Shown here in pieces: positions 33,190 to 45,814 of a DNA stretch of 64,000 bases; position 1 is the first letter of the stretch, and each line of letters opens with the position of its first letter. Under the pieces are notes generated by a model, which made no database searches, was not told the origin of the DNA, and worked only from the letters and a program-made list of their open reading frames with translations. The position numbers and the translations under genes are program-made. Source of the DNA: Thysanoteuthis rhombus (taxonomy: Eukaryota > Mollusca > Cephalopoda > Oegopsida > Thysanoteuthidae); contig OY735206.1 in the NCBI GenBank assembly GCA_963457665.1, forward strand, positions 59,684,235-59,748,234, written 5' to 3'.

Positions 33190-33410
33190 TTTAGAAAGAA
33201 AGAAAGGGAGGAAGGGTGGTTAGGTAGTTTATAGGAGGGTAGGAAGACAGAGTGAGACAGAGATAGGAAAAGGGGTGTTATATAGTTAAAAGAAAGTTAA
33301 GTATTGTCTGATGGAGTAGGGAAGGAGAAAAAGGTGGTCAGTTTGTTTGGTAGAAAGAGAATGGACAAGAAAGAATGTTAGGTAGTTTACTGAAGTGGGT
33401 AGGAAAATTT
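33190..33410 (+). repeat. Minisatellite related to 11844-12070, opposite orientation
   Basis: Purine-rich units with TTAGGTAGTTTA and GGGTAGGAA blocks (about 33219-33245 and 33378-33403) and more diverged units between. The reverse complement gives the CCTACCC... unit of the 11.8-kb array. Confidence 0.6.
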
Positions 33411-34121
33411 ATGCATATGAAATTAATTCATAATTGTATAGCAGATAAAATTATGGACCGACGATTTGAAAGGGTAGAAATGAGAAGATAAGGGAATAAG
33501 GCGAGAGAAGAGCAGAAACACGAAATAATTGATAATCTCAGTTGTCAACATCCGTGGGATTTGTACGGATTCAGCTGGTTTTAATTATTGAACGACCGTA
33601 GTCATCAAAGATGGTGTGGGTTTCAATACCTTTTTATACGTGCGTGTATTTATGTGTTTACGTTTATGAGTTTGTGTGTTTCAGCATTCCTGACTTTTGT
33701 CTACAAATTTGAAAACTGGCATCTGTATTCCCCTACATCACCTCTAAAATGTATTTTTAAGAAAAAAAGCTTCTTTCTCCTTCTTCTTTTCTTCTTTTCT
33801 TCTTCTTCTTCTTGAGTAATTAAATAACATTAACAATATTTCATTACACCGTAACAAAATTAAGTATAGTTTGTTGTCACCCAATTTCTAACGAAAACAA
33901 GATAGAATTGTGAAAACTCAGTACGAGTATATTGTTTTTTGTGCTTAATAGTAATTGGTGGCCATCATTGGAGATCACTTGACAACAAGTCTCTTTAATA
34001 CACCAAGAACTCTCTTCAGTATTATTGTTTCATGATTATTCTTGTTGCTTTCGAGTTTACAGAAAGCAAAAGGAGAGGTTCTTCTCAAGAGAAAATGTAT
34101 CAATTCGTCATTAAATACATG

Positions 34122-34125
<4 letters not shown>
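33411..34125. other. Unrecognised sequence with CTT-rich patch
   Basis: CTT/TTC-rich patch at about 33771-33813. No gene or transposon recognised. Confidence 0.4.

Positions 34126-34195
<70 letters not shown>
34126..34195. repeat. (TA)n microsatellite
   Basis: About 70 bp of TA units. Confidence 0.95.
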
Positions 34196-34689
<494 letters not shown>

Positions 34690-36660
34690 ACAAAATAGAT
34701 CAAGAAAAGGTAGAAGTAGAAAAGAAAGTGAAAAGAAGGAGAGGGGTAAGATGGAGGGTCAGAAATGTGAGTGATAGAGAAATTAGAAGAAAATGACGTG
34801 AAAACGAAACAGGGATTAACGAAAAGAATAAGAGAACATGTCTTATATAGCAATAAAGGTCACTGAAAAGAGCAGACTGTGCCCTATAGCTCTAGGAAGG
34901 GCAACTCTGATATCAAACCAGGAGGATGGAGTCCCCCTTGCCCCAGCAGCCAAGCCAATGCGATACGTATCGTTCTCTGTTTTGGATTACATGAGTAAGG
35001 CCAAGTGGTTGATTCTAACAATTGGGCTTCCCAGGATCTCCATACGCTGCGTGGGGTTTCATTGTCTGTAGAGAAAGATTAGAAGTCATTGAAACTATAC
35101 GAGAAAACAACGAAGAAAGATTTGTAGAGAAAGAAAACGTAAAAACGGTAGTAATGAAAAAGAAGTCGGGGGCAGGGGAGAAAGAAAAGATGGAGCCATA
35201 CAGAGACGAGGGTCATAAAAATAAGAATGGGTGATGGACTTTTGCGACTCAACAACACAATCCATTTATATAAGGATTGTCTCCAACTCAAATATCGCAT
35301 ACAGACGATCTAACCCTGGACATCCAATTATAATCAAGATATGCTGATAAACCTCGCAGGAGGAAACAGACAACACTGATAAGGCACTTAGTGTCTCAAA
35401 CTCAGAGGGAAAGCCTTATTTACGAGATTTTCATAATCTCCACCTTACCCCTACCAATCACCAATATTTCACGAAAGAGCTTGCATTGGTCAACAAGGGT
35501 TATAACGATAAACGGTGACTGCGATCTTTGTCGAGCGCAAACTGCCTGATTCCCTTCAAGGACGTAGAGACGAAAGATGCAAAACTGTAGCAACCCTGTT
35601 GGTGGTATTCAACATTATCTCCAAGTGATATGGGATGCAGCATACTTCCTTAAAAGTTGACATAAAAATAGCACTTAAAGCGCAGTGGGGCGGCGCTGCT
35701 TATGGGATAAATCCTTTATATACAACTGGATCATTTAGCAATCCCCACCCAAGACTGAGAGACGAAGACGAAGACAGATATTGTCGTCAGGACTGCAGGG
35801 TAATTATTCATATCCTAAAGTGATATAGAATGAGGCACAATCTTTATCGAGTTGCCTCTTGAAAAGATAAAATGTTTGTCCAATTCTCTTCTTCGAGTAA
35901 AAAAGAGAAATGTTGTTTGTGCACGCGTTAAAGTAAGATAAAATGTATGTTTTGCTGATTAAATACCTCCTACTCACAACAGGGGGTTTAACGAATTTCT
36001 CAGTGAATCTTCCCCAACTTTAAGAATTCATTTGATTACATCGGGAATTATTGGCATGCACATAGATTCTTCATGAGATTTTTTTTAAATAAAAATCCTG
36101 GTGTAAAGCTGGATAAAATTTATATTTTGCCGATGAAAAATATCTTACTCACAGTTTGAAAAAGCTGCTCTTTAAAAGAGTTCTGTACCTTTGAAATAAA
36201 ATTCCAGATGAAATAAACATTACGCTATTAACAGCTTTGCAGAGGAGAATGTGAATAGACCTCTCTCACTTCACAGAAACACGGTTAGATAATTTTACCA
36301 AGTATATTACGGTCTCAAATATACGTGCATTGAATAATTATTTTTTGAGGTCCCAAGAACTATTTGAATATATTTTTTGTAAGAAACAATTACGTAAGTA
36401 CTGTTTGTAATTATTATCTGTACGAAAATATACTTCCCGAGATGCGTATTGTAAAATTGCTTAATGCTCTTCTCCATTGTGTTAATAATAAACACCTTTG
36501 AACTTATAATGATTTGTTTTTTGTTTTTTTGTTTGTTTGTTTTTAGGCTTAATCATTATTAGATTACAACAAAATATAAGTATTAATCACCCAGTCTCTA
36601 GGTTGCAGCCCTTTCCCATAGATTTGTAATTGACCAAATTAACCAGTCCCTAAATTGACA
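34690..36660. other. Unrecognised sequence
   Basis: No gene or known transposon recognised. GA-rich near 34700-34800 and 35080-35190. A 77-codon frame at 34838-35071 (RATLISNQEDGVPLAPAAKP) is non-repetitive but I cannot place it. Confidence 0.4.
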
Positions 36661-36669
36661 AGTAACTAA

Positions 36670-36750
36670 ATTGACTTTCATAAATCACCAGAGGTCATTG
36701 CAATCTATCCTATGCTCATCATGAGGGTCAAGTTACAACTATGCACCAAT
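36670..36750 (+). repeat. Interspersed repeat G, copy 1
   Basis: AAATCACCAGAGGTCATTGC, then ATCCTATGCTCATC and GGGTCAAGTTAC. Matches 37868-37945. Confidence 0.6.
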
Positions 36751-37850
36751 ATCCAGACAGTAGCGTACAGCCGTTTTTGTTAAATTTGAATGTTCATGTT
36801 TAGAATAATAGTGGCGTGCGACATTTAGAGAACCGTGGGGATAACGGCGGGAGTCTTCTCGCCCGAATCGTTTCCCACAGGGGCCGGGCACCATGTTCCC
36901 AAATGTCGGCTGTGTGGTTTCTCCGATGCGTCCATATCATACTTGCAACGACACTGTCGATTCAATCTTCTAGAAAGCCAGTTGTGTTTTCAGATCCAGT
37001 TGTTGGGAAACATGATGACGGATTTATGAAAAGGAAAACATGGTGTCTGCGGTTCCATATTAAAACGAGGAATCTGATTAGGAGATAATCCCTGTTTTAT
37101 TTTGTCATGTCTCTCCCTCGATGGTGTAAACAGACGCACTGGCCCTGAGAGATTCCTGCATCTAATATACTACATTTTCCACATTAGATTTTACTCAAAC
37201 GATCTGCGAAATTCGGTTAAAGTTAGCTCCTTTTCTAAGATACTCAAACATACCCGCTGGCCCCAAAGGCCAGTGGCGATCTACTATCCACTCTAAATTG
37301 TTGTTCTAAAGTCTCTCTCTTTCAAAAAATGAAGTATTCTTATCTCTTTTCCTCTAAATTCTCTAGTTGATATTTACACACTCTTACACATGCTCGCACA
37401 TATATCTAAGTTCATTGATCTATCTGTGTGTCACTTATGACACACATAGACATACACACACATATGCCTTTCACACACTTTCTCTGGTCTCTTATCACCC
37501 CTGCCAGCACTTATCCCCAAATCGTCCCTTCACTGGCTAAATATCCTGAGGAAAATGTCAGCTGCTCTTGACCCCTGGTTGCTTTCATTTTTTCATGGGA
37601 AGGATGGAAACGGAACAACACACACACACGTCCATTTTAACATAGCGCGCACACACATTTTTTCAACGTACTCTATCACTCTCAGATTGCTGACCTTGTA
37701 CCTCCTTTGGAATTTATTTGACCTTAATTTGACCTTTAGAGGTTACAGGAAATCAGCATCACCTATCCTATTTCATACTATGGTTAAGCTACTTTTGTAC
37801 ACAAATCTCCTGCCTACAGGGCAAAACCGTCTCCGTTAGATTTTAAAATA
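36751..37850. other. Unrecognised sequence between two repeat G copies
   Basis: Overlapping frames at 36816-37088 are non-repetitive. One contains CRLCGFSD..YLQRHC, which superficially resembles a zinc-finger pair, but the histidine spacing does not fit. CA-rich simple sequence near 37376-37470 and 37617-37655. Confidence 0.35.
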
Positions 37851-37867
37851 CCAAAATTGACCTGACA

Positions 37868-37945
37868 CCAGACTGACCTTTACAGGTCACCAGAGATCAT
37901 TGCCATTCATCCTATGTTCATCCTGGGGTCAGATTACCCTTAAGC
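37868..37945 (+). repeat. Interspersed repeat G, copy 2
   Basis: AGGTCACCAGAGATCATTGC, then ATCCTATGTTCATCC and GGGGTCAGATTACCC. About 1.2 kb from copy 1 in the same orientation. Confidence 0.6.
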
Positions 37946-39040
37946 AAACATTTTCCGCTTGTGAGATAAATAAAGAAACATCTTTCTTCTGCGTAATGTT
38001 ATATATGTATTGTGACAGACCTACATTTTGTGGGCCCTGGAGATTGAACTCAGAAGGGTATTGTTGCGCTTGCAATAACATTTCGGAGGGAGAGAGGGGT
38101 GATGAGGTGAAATTCTTGAAATTAGGGCCATGCATTGAGTCCCTTAATACCAGCTACGAAGTCTGGGTAACCGCTCTAATCTTTAATAGGGTCCTGAAGC
38201 GTAGACCACGATGACAGAATCAGAAAATTGTATGTGTTTTAGGTAATTCAGCTTTTGACATTTGTAAAAAAAAAAGAAGTGTTCTCTTTTTATAAGGTAT
38301 GTATGGTATCAAAACTCAGAGTCATAAAAAGTTCGGAAAACGTTATATACATGCATCATGGAATGATTACATAAAACCTAACAAAGACTGCAGTCAATAT
38401 AATCTTATATTTTGGACATCTATGAGAATACATTATACATGAAGCACACTTTAAATAATATTTTTTCCTGTTTATTCGAGCATCATAGTCACGTATTTTT
38501 GTCATATGAGAGCTTCCTTGCGATTTCATTTTCTAGAGACGATATGCATAAAGAATTTAACAATCTTTTTAAACTAATATCAAAAGAAAGAGAAAGAGAA
38601 AGAGAAATAAGGATAAAATACTGGTAAAAAGTAATACTTTTTAATTCTATTATTATTCATAACATATGTTTTACAACGTGGGTTTAAATATTACGGTGTT
38701 CAGTCTCTTTTTTTTGAATCATAGTAGTTTTCTTCATAGTACCTGCATAGCAAATCTGCTGAAGTATTTTCAAGCAATACACGTGTGTGACTACGTTGAA
38801 TAAATGATCGTTTCAATGGCGCTCCTGAGTGCCCATAAATGGAACGTTGCTACCATCATGAAGCACGTTGGCTAAGAAATCATTTCGCTTAGCGACCGAT
38901 CACTCATCTCTTAGCTTGATCTGTAAGAAAACCGGATCTGTTTTGTCCAAAAAAACTCATCAAGTAAAAACTTACTTCTATGGCCCCTCCCTGATCAGAG
39001 GCCATGAAGCTTAAGCTTCACTAATTTCATAGAAGATCCA
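37946..39040. other. Unrecognised sequence
   Basis: No gene or transposon recognised. Short GAAA-rich patch at about 38584-38606. Confidence 0.4.
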
Positions 39041-39041
39041 C

Positions 39042-39182
<141 letters not shown>

Positions 39183-39619
39183 GTTTCTTTAAAAAGAAAA
39201 ATAATCCCATGATTAAAAACTAATGAACTATATTTGTGGTTTAGGCTGCAATCCTTTATAAATAAATGTTTGATTGAAAGACAAGAAGATTTTCAAATCC
39301 TTTTTATTTAACCTTTCAGGTTAAAACTCTGTATGAGTAAACGTACAACAGTAGTTAGTGTATGTAAGAACTGTCTGAAAGTTTTGATCGAGCGCTTTTA
39401 GCAATTCATTTAGCCATTATCATGATCCAAAACCTTAATGAGTGGGGACGAAAACTGTGATTGTAGATGTTAGTTCTTTTTCGTTTAAATTTTCAGCTTT
39501 AGAATGTTAGCATTCTGGCGTTTTTGCGTTGTGATGACGTCACGCACAAAGCAACACGAAAAGTATAAGTGAGGTTCTTCTCACAGAGACAGAATGTAAC
39601 ACACAAACCCACACGCGCA

Positions 39620-39623
39620 CGCT

Positions 39624-39686
<63 letters not shown>
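39620..39686. repeat. Compound (CA)n(TA)n microsatellite
   Basis: (CA)n to about 39644 then (TA)n to about 39685. Confidence 0.95.
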
Positions 39687-40425
39687 TCACACACATTTAT
39701 ATATCTTCATTACTAATGGTCTTTCTATAAACCATTATAACCGGAACTGCGACTGGATAATTGAGGCCCCCACCTCCTTTATGTAGGTATTTTGTTGTTT
39801 AATGAATGATAATATCTTTGTCCACAGTTTTTGTATTAATTCATCCAAGTACCACATTGTAGATATAAATAGTTGATAATAGTCGATTTTATGAAAACTT
39901 ATGTTTAGTTTTGGTATTTCAGAAAACCAATGTTTAATCATTTTACTTTTTATATAAGATATGTACAAAAGAGTTCATCTGAAAAACATTGTCCGTCACA
40001 TGTATGTAGGTATATATTGCTAACTACAATGCGCTCTCTGCAGGTGCCTGGTGATGCCATAGACAATGATGGCTTACTGAGTTTCGGTACAGCAGAGGTT
40101 TGGGATTCGTCTTGCAGCCTAAAATAATTACCTTACCCTCGGGAGATCAGTAAGCCCCGGGACAGCACCTCCACATTGCATTAAAAGAGAAGCGTCGAGC
40201 TCACCCCGAAGTCTTCGCAACACCAGTTGCAGTGACTAGAGCAATTTCTTTTACTCCCCACATTAAACTGTCCTTGCTCTCGTGGGGAAGCGAATAGATA
40301 GAAAACTTCTTGCTGCACCAATTGTAAAACTTGAACGAGTCATAGAGCATGTATTATTAAAATTCTAGTTTAAGGACATGTAATTCTAGTGTGAGGACAT
40401 GTAACCAAAACTAATTAGGGCAGTC
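39687..40425. other. Unrecognised sequence
   Basis: No gene or known repeat recognised. Confidence 0.4.
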
Positions 40426-40429
40426 TTAA

Positions 40430-40795
40430 CTAAAAGATTGACCCTCAAACCGAGAACGATGCAACAGGCTCAGGAGAGAACGATGCTCAACTCCACATAA
40501 AGAGATCATAAGATGGCACAGTATACCAGAGGAAATACAGGAGTCTGAGATATCATAGAAACCATTGGAAACCCAAATTACAATGGGCTGTACATGTTGC
40601 AAGAATGTCAGACAACCGCTGGACATCACGACTCACAACTTGGATCCTTAGTTATCATATGCAAAGTTGTGGCCAACAGAAAGTAAGATGGTGTGACAAA
40701 TTCAGTAATCACTGGCTCCGTGATGCGCATGATAGAGAGGTCTGGCGAATCTTTGGGAAGATCAACGACGGACGCGAAAAGGCTGCTGCTGCTGA
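40430..40795 (+). mobile_element. RTE-like LINE relic with (GCT)n tail
   Basis: Covers the ORF tail (GAACGATGCTCAACTCCACA, GGCACAGTATACCAGAGG, ATGTTGCAAGAATGTCAGAC, GACATCACGACTCACAA) and the 3' end, where (GCT)n (about 40782-40795) replaces the usual (GAT)n. The frame is broken by stops. Confidence 0.8.
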
Positions 40796-40799
40796 GCAC

Positions 40800-41785
40800 T
40801 ATTTTGGTACATGTTCTATAGGTGATATAGCTTTTTTCCAGGTTTATCATCTTATTATAATTCACCAAATTTATGTCTGTCCGTCAGTGTTAGCGAAGGG
40901 CTAGAAGGGCCATAGCTACAGTCACCACATTTTTGCGGTTGTTAATAGACCACGGTTTTTAGCGAGATGTTTTTTGAAAACTCAAAACCCAAAACAGCCA
41001 GAGCTATGACCGCCAAAGTGAATGTGGTTATTAATTAGAGCAAGTTTATAGTCAGTTGGTTTCTGAAATCTCCTTCTGAAATTTGGTTTTAGTTCTTTGT
41101 TCCATCTACGATGACAATCTATGCTAAATTGATCTCCAACTTTGCGTTCAGCAGACTTCATGCTCACTCCAAAACTAACTTAAAACTATGATTCACCGAA
41201 ACCAGTGAGAAATACCGGTGGCCAATTGGTTATTAGTACGGAAAATGGACCTGGCGGTTCAAGTTCATCAGAGATGAAAACTGGTACTAAAACCCTTGGA
41301 AAAGGTATGGATCACTCTTTTCCCGCCAGCTATGGGTGGAATAACTCATGGTGAACTGGCTTCGATAAGTATACTTCACAAATTGCAAACTTCGAAAAAT
41401 CATGAGGGATTTCTGATATTTAAAGTGTCCGGGGTCGTAGCCAACCTAAGGGCACAAAATTATGATTTCTAGTTTAATGTTTTCTTGATAGAAATCTATT
41501 CGACGCGTTAGTTGAATTCGTCAAATGTCGGTCCGGCTTTGGTACTTCGTTAGGAAAAATGATGTTTTTCTTCATATTAAAAGACAAGTCCCTTTTTACC
41601 CAAATCTGTTTGCATTATCATAATAAAATCATTGAAAATCAGAAAATGAAGAGTCGTAGAAAATCAAAATTTCCTTCAATGTATGAGTTCTTTATTTGCA
41701 ATTGATACATTTATACTAGAAAATAGTTTTGTATGACTTATCAGTTCGTAAATCATCCAGCAATTTTTTCATTGTTGCTACGCTA
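40800..41785. other. Mostly unrecognised; short match to repeat C
   Basis: The reverse complement of about 41115-41155 contains GAGATCAATTTAGCATA, also present in repeat C copies 1 and 2. The rest is not recognised. Confidence 0.35.

Positions 41786-41788
<3 letters not shown>

Positions 41789-41860
<72 letters not shown>
41789..41860. repeat. (TA)n microsatellite
   Basis: About 72 bp of TA units. Confidence 0.95.
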
Positions 41861-41862
<2 letters not shown>

Positions 41863-41974
41863 CCAAAATAAAACGGATAAGTAATCAGTCAAACTAATCC
41901 AACCAAACCAGTTTTTGTTTGGACAATCTAATCTCTAAAGAGAGTCTCTTTTATCGAATTTTACGGATATTACA

Positions 41975-42040
41975 TTTTACACCTGAAGAAGCCTAGAGAA
42001 TAAATCGGCCAAAACACTGTATCATCATCAAAGACCAGAA
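41975..42040 (+). mobile_element. Possible Penelope-like 3' terminus
   Basis: CACCTGAAGAAGCCTAGAGA followed by AATCGGCCAAAACACTGTAT fits the 'ctgaagaagcc----a-cggccgaaac--tgt' ending typical of Penelope-like elements. A weaker match lies at about 44875-44935 (TGACCTGAGGAAGGTTGG). No coding sequence accompanies either. Confidence 0.35.
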
Positions 42041-43200
42041 GAAGAGATTAGATAATCTAGAGGGTTGCATCTCTGACATCAACACTCTCCTCGATATTTT
42101 AGATATTTTTTCTGCTCACATTCAAACCCTCACCTGATACAAATAAAAATGAAATATTTAAACGTCCGGTAGAAGAGTGAAGGACCTATTTTCGTTGTCT
42201 CTTCAGGAAGTACATTGTTAGTAATTGTTATAAAACAGGAAAGACTTCCTACTATTCACGTCAGATGTCTTAGCTGATCCCCCCTCGGGTTGCAAGATGT
42301 GGCAATCAAAGCAAGAAAATCGAAACACAAAATTAGAATCTAAAGCTACATTGTTTATTATCCCCAAAAGATTGTAAGAATGATTAATTTCAAACTATAT
42401 TTCATTCTTCGTCCGAATCCAGAATTTTTTTCTGTACCGAATAATTTCAAATCATATTGATATCCCTTAGAAATAAGCTGTCAGGTCAGAACTTGCATTA
42501 TCAAAAATTCCTTCTTTTTTTTTTTCTAAGATAAGTTTTGCTTATCAGGACACTAAACCTACTGACAGAATGGCATTAGGAAGATTATGTTGCGCAAATC
42601 TTCTGAGAAAACCTTACCTGCTTTAAATTCTGAATCCTATATACTTTTAATGTGTCATTATAGAAATACATATGAAATCTGCCTCAGTCTCCTTTAAAAC
42701 AGTCCTTTTTGGACCGTACACATTTATCCGGGATCACCATGAGCTGCTTTGTTGCATTCTACTTAATCTCCTCCTCGGATTGAAATCTATTTGTGGGAAG
42801 ACAAAAGTCTCACAGAACCAATTATGGATTATTGACCGGGGAGCTGACCGAACGGGGTGATACGATGTTCTACCTAAAGGAAGACCAACTCGAGAACCGA
42901 AGATCGGTTACACAGTAGACAAACTCATTCAAAGGCGTCTCCCTGTTGATTGAGTGATCCTGGGTCAATGAGTATATTCATATTCTTATTGAAGTAAGTC
43001 ATTTTGATTAGCTGTCATTTGAAATTGATGGTGCATTTAAATCTCGCTGTAGACATTTACTATTGTTTTTTATGTGAAGAAGAATCCTCATCTTTATTAT
43101 TCTGATGGCAGTTTCAGTAATCTAGAAATTAAAATTTAAACTGAGTGTCTCCTTTCGTTCACAAATGTTCTTTTTCTTTATTCTTAGTATGTTTTCCCTC
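42041..43200. other. Unrecognised sequence
   Basis: No gene or transposon recognised. Confidence 0.4.
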
Positions 43201-43203
43201 GTA

Positions 43204-43340
43204 AGATATCTCGTCAGCTGCTCCAAAAGCAGAATAATCTCTCCAAAATATCTTTTCGGCTGTTGTGAGAGAAAGAAATTTCTTGCAAGATATCTTCTGA
43301 GCTGCTAATCTCAGTCAAAGAAATATCTCGTTAGCTGTTT
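43204..43340 (+). repeat. 42-bp degenerate tandem repeat, four units
   Basis: Units start with '(A)GATATCT-(G/T)T-(A/G)GCTG' at about 43204, 43246, 43288 and 43321, a spacing of 42, 42 and 33 bp. Confidence 0.6.
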
Positions 43341-43494
43341 ATATATTGGTCGGCATCAGATTACATTCATAACTAAAATCTCACTGACAACAAAATATTG
43401 CTGAACTCGTCGAATAAATCGGGCTGTCACTCTCTTGTGTTTTTTTTTCTTTTACTTCTGCGAACGAAGTTTTAAGTGGCATATGTAGCAGCTC

Positions 43495-43770
43495 ATGTCA
43501 GTCAGATTGTTCACACAATATCTCCAAAAGTCCTCGATGAATTTCAGTGAATGGTAGGAAGAACACGAGGAGATCCAGTAAATAATTTGTTTTGTTTGAT
43601 AGATTGATTGAGAGAATTTTAAAAAAAAAAGTCATATGTTCGTGTAATCACTCATGATTATCCACACAATATCTCCAAACGTTCTCAATTGATTTCAGTG
43701 ACATTGTGTGTAAAGGATGGCCATGGGCTAAAAAAAGAAGCGATAACATTTTTGGGTGGATGCTGGTATT
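43495..43770 (+). repeat. Repeat D (146-bp family), two units
   Basis: TTCACACAATATCTCCAAAA near 43509 and ATCCACACAATATCTCCAAA near 43662. Each is followed by a 'TCGATGAATTTCAGTGA' block. The second unit continues to AAGAAGCGATAACATTTTTG, the end of the unit seen at 54.5 kb. Confidence 0.65.
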
Positions 43771-44309
43771 TGTTTTCGTTTTTAATATACAAGGAGGCAG
43801 TAAACATTAGTCTGAAATATGGAAAATTAGAGCAATTATTTTCGCTATATCGTATTGATTTTCATTTAGTTTTTAACTAGAGTTTGGTGTTGGCAGAGGT
43901 ATGTGCTCTCTGAGTGCTTTCCTAGTTTTTATTTGTACTGATGAAATTAGGATAAAATAGAAACGCAACAATATCTGAGGAAAAATGATAAAAAAAGGTA
44001 ATTAGAAACATGCTTTTTTTCTTCCACTTGCAGCAAACGAAATCAATCTTCAAACGATAGAAGAGGTGCAGTGAAATTCAGTTTTTGACATATTTTGGGA
44101 GTTTTACAACAGATAATCATACAAATATCTATGAAATGTAAGTCTGAAGTTCTGAAATGAGAAATTGTCATAATTCTTCTGGCAAACGTCAATGAAAACT
44201 GTGACTAATAGTGTAAACATAGGTTTCTCCAGTTTCCAAATATGTCTCGTTGGTTTGGTTGGCTGGCTAATCCTTATTTTGTCTAGAACAACTTGGAGAA
44301 AAAAAAAAT

Positions 44310-44560
44310 AACCACGATAGTATTCTGGTGGGGAGTTCAATTTGCAAACAAGTTTTATGCTAAATTGATCTCTCAGTTTGAGTCCCGCAACATTCACGTT
44401 TGCTTTTTTCTTTAATTCCGACTTTTTTAGTGACCACTGCCAAACAAAAGACCAATGAAGGAACTTATTCGTGGATCACGCCATTTCCCATTTTTTAATT
44501 GATCACCTTCAACACAGCATGCTGCCAAAAGATGTTGATCACGCGTCAGTTTCTATTTAG
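44310..44560 (-). repeat. Interspersed repeat C, copy 1
   Basis: Longest-matching copy. The reverse complement reads AGAAACTGACGCGTGATCAA, CATCTTTTGGCAGCATGCTG, TTGGCAGTGGTCACT, and GAGAGATCAATTTAGCATAA then TTTGCAAATTGAACTCC. Matches 55625-55860 in the same block order. No coding capacity. Confidence 0.65.
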
Positions 44561-44691
44561 TTGCAAACAAGACCTGTTAACCTTTTGATTTCAACCACAA
44601 CGTTTCAGCTGGTACGCTCTCCGTGCATGTCATATTCGATAATCTTCAGAGAACCTTCAACAGAATCACTTACCTTGTTCGCGCTCTTTTT

Positions 44692-44692
<1 letters not shown>

Positions 44693-44746
<54 letters not shown>
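44693..44746. repeat. (TA)n microsatellite
   Basis: About 53 bp of TA units. Confidence 0.95.
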
Positions 44747-44747
<1 letters not shown>

Positions 44748-44749
44748 CA

Positions 44750-45428
44750 TGGATATTTGTCATTTGGGTCTATGAGTTCCTTTACTTGGAATAATGAATT
44801 ATTTTTTTTTAAATTGGTGAACGAAATGGGTCAATCAGCTCAAAACCCTTTGAAGGTTACTGGATGCGACATTGACCTGAGGAAGGTTGGATAGCACTCC
44901 TATCAAAACATTTTGATCAAACCGAAAAGGGTGCATTGGCCGGAATGATTATGATTATTGTGACTATATTACAACTGCTAATGCTACTACTTCCTATGCG
45001 ACAAGATATCTTGGGCAATGTATGTCTCCATTTTGAAAAATATGGGATTTGTTCACCAGTGATTCATTCATTGCTTCTGTAGCAATTGTAAGTTTTTACG
45101 GGACTGGGGTGCTGACCCAACACCCAACCCACCCTCATTCTTCACCGGGCTTTGAAGCAGCAATGACAACTGCCAACCTGTAGTTTTTCTTCTAACAGCG
45201 TTACCTTCACTTTTGTAGACTGCCTTAAAGGGCTAAAGGGATAAAACTACCCAGCTATCTATGCGCAGCCGGGAGGAAAAGTTGATTCATGAATTCCCCA
45301 AAGGTGTTAGTGTAAATTAGTGTAAAGTAAACGTAAGCAGCCGACGGAAACTTGAACGTGGTTCGCTGATTCTGTTTTCCGTGCTGGTATCCGCAGTAGT
45401 ACACTAAGATTGAAATAGTTACTATTCT
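44750..45428. other. Unrecognised sequence
   Basis: Apart from the faint Penelope-like terminus near 44875-44935 nothing is recognised. Confidence 0.4.
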
Positions 45429-45608
45429 CTTTTAGTCCAAGTTAGAGTTGACTTTGTTTTGCACAAGAACAATCCTCGCTGAATTTAAAGGAATAAACTC
45501 CTCTCTGTCTGCCCCATTACGTTAAACCAAACACATACACAAAATTAACATTTCCCTACAGAGATTGAAAATCACGACCATGTGATAGGAGGGCCAGTCT
45601 CTTACCAA

Positions 45609-45660
<52 letters not shown>

Positions 45661-45689
45661 ATATATATATGTATGTATATATATATATG

Positions 45690-45738
<49 letters not shown>

Positions 45739-45810
45739 CGAAAATTGCAGTTATCATTTTCAGTCGGAATAGAACAAGGAGTTGAGTTTGACCCTGCAGC
45801 AACCGAGAGT
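45429..45810 (-). repeat. LTR-like interspersed repeat, copy 3, with microsatellite expansion inside
   Basis: In reverse complement: TTGCTGCAGGGTCAAACTC, CCGACTGAAAATGATAAC, then a (TA)n/(GA)n expansion (45610-45735). TGTGTTTGGTTTAAC, GGGGCAGACAGAGAGGAG, GAGGATTGTTCTTGT and GTCAACTCTAACTTGG follow. The AATAAA of copies 1 and 2 reads AACAAA here. Confidence 0.5.
45605..45736. repeat. (CT)n(TA)n microsatellite with ATGT interruptions
   Basis: (CT)n to about 45630, then (TA)n interrupted three times by GTATGTAT at intervals of about 18-20 bp, so a higher-order unit was duplicated. Lies inside LTR-like copy 3. Confidence 0.95.
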
Positions 45811-45814
45811 TTTT

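Noticed and set aside
36835..37029. Apparent CxxC...H zinc-finger-like stretch
   Set aside because: Only the first cysteine pair fits; histidine spacing is wrong and there is no linker or second finger.
40000..40260. GC-richer patch considered as an exon
   Set aside because: No frame stays open across it and no recognisable protein sequence or splice-site pair was found.
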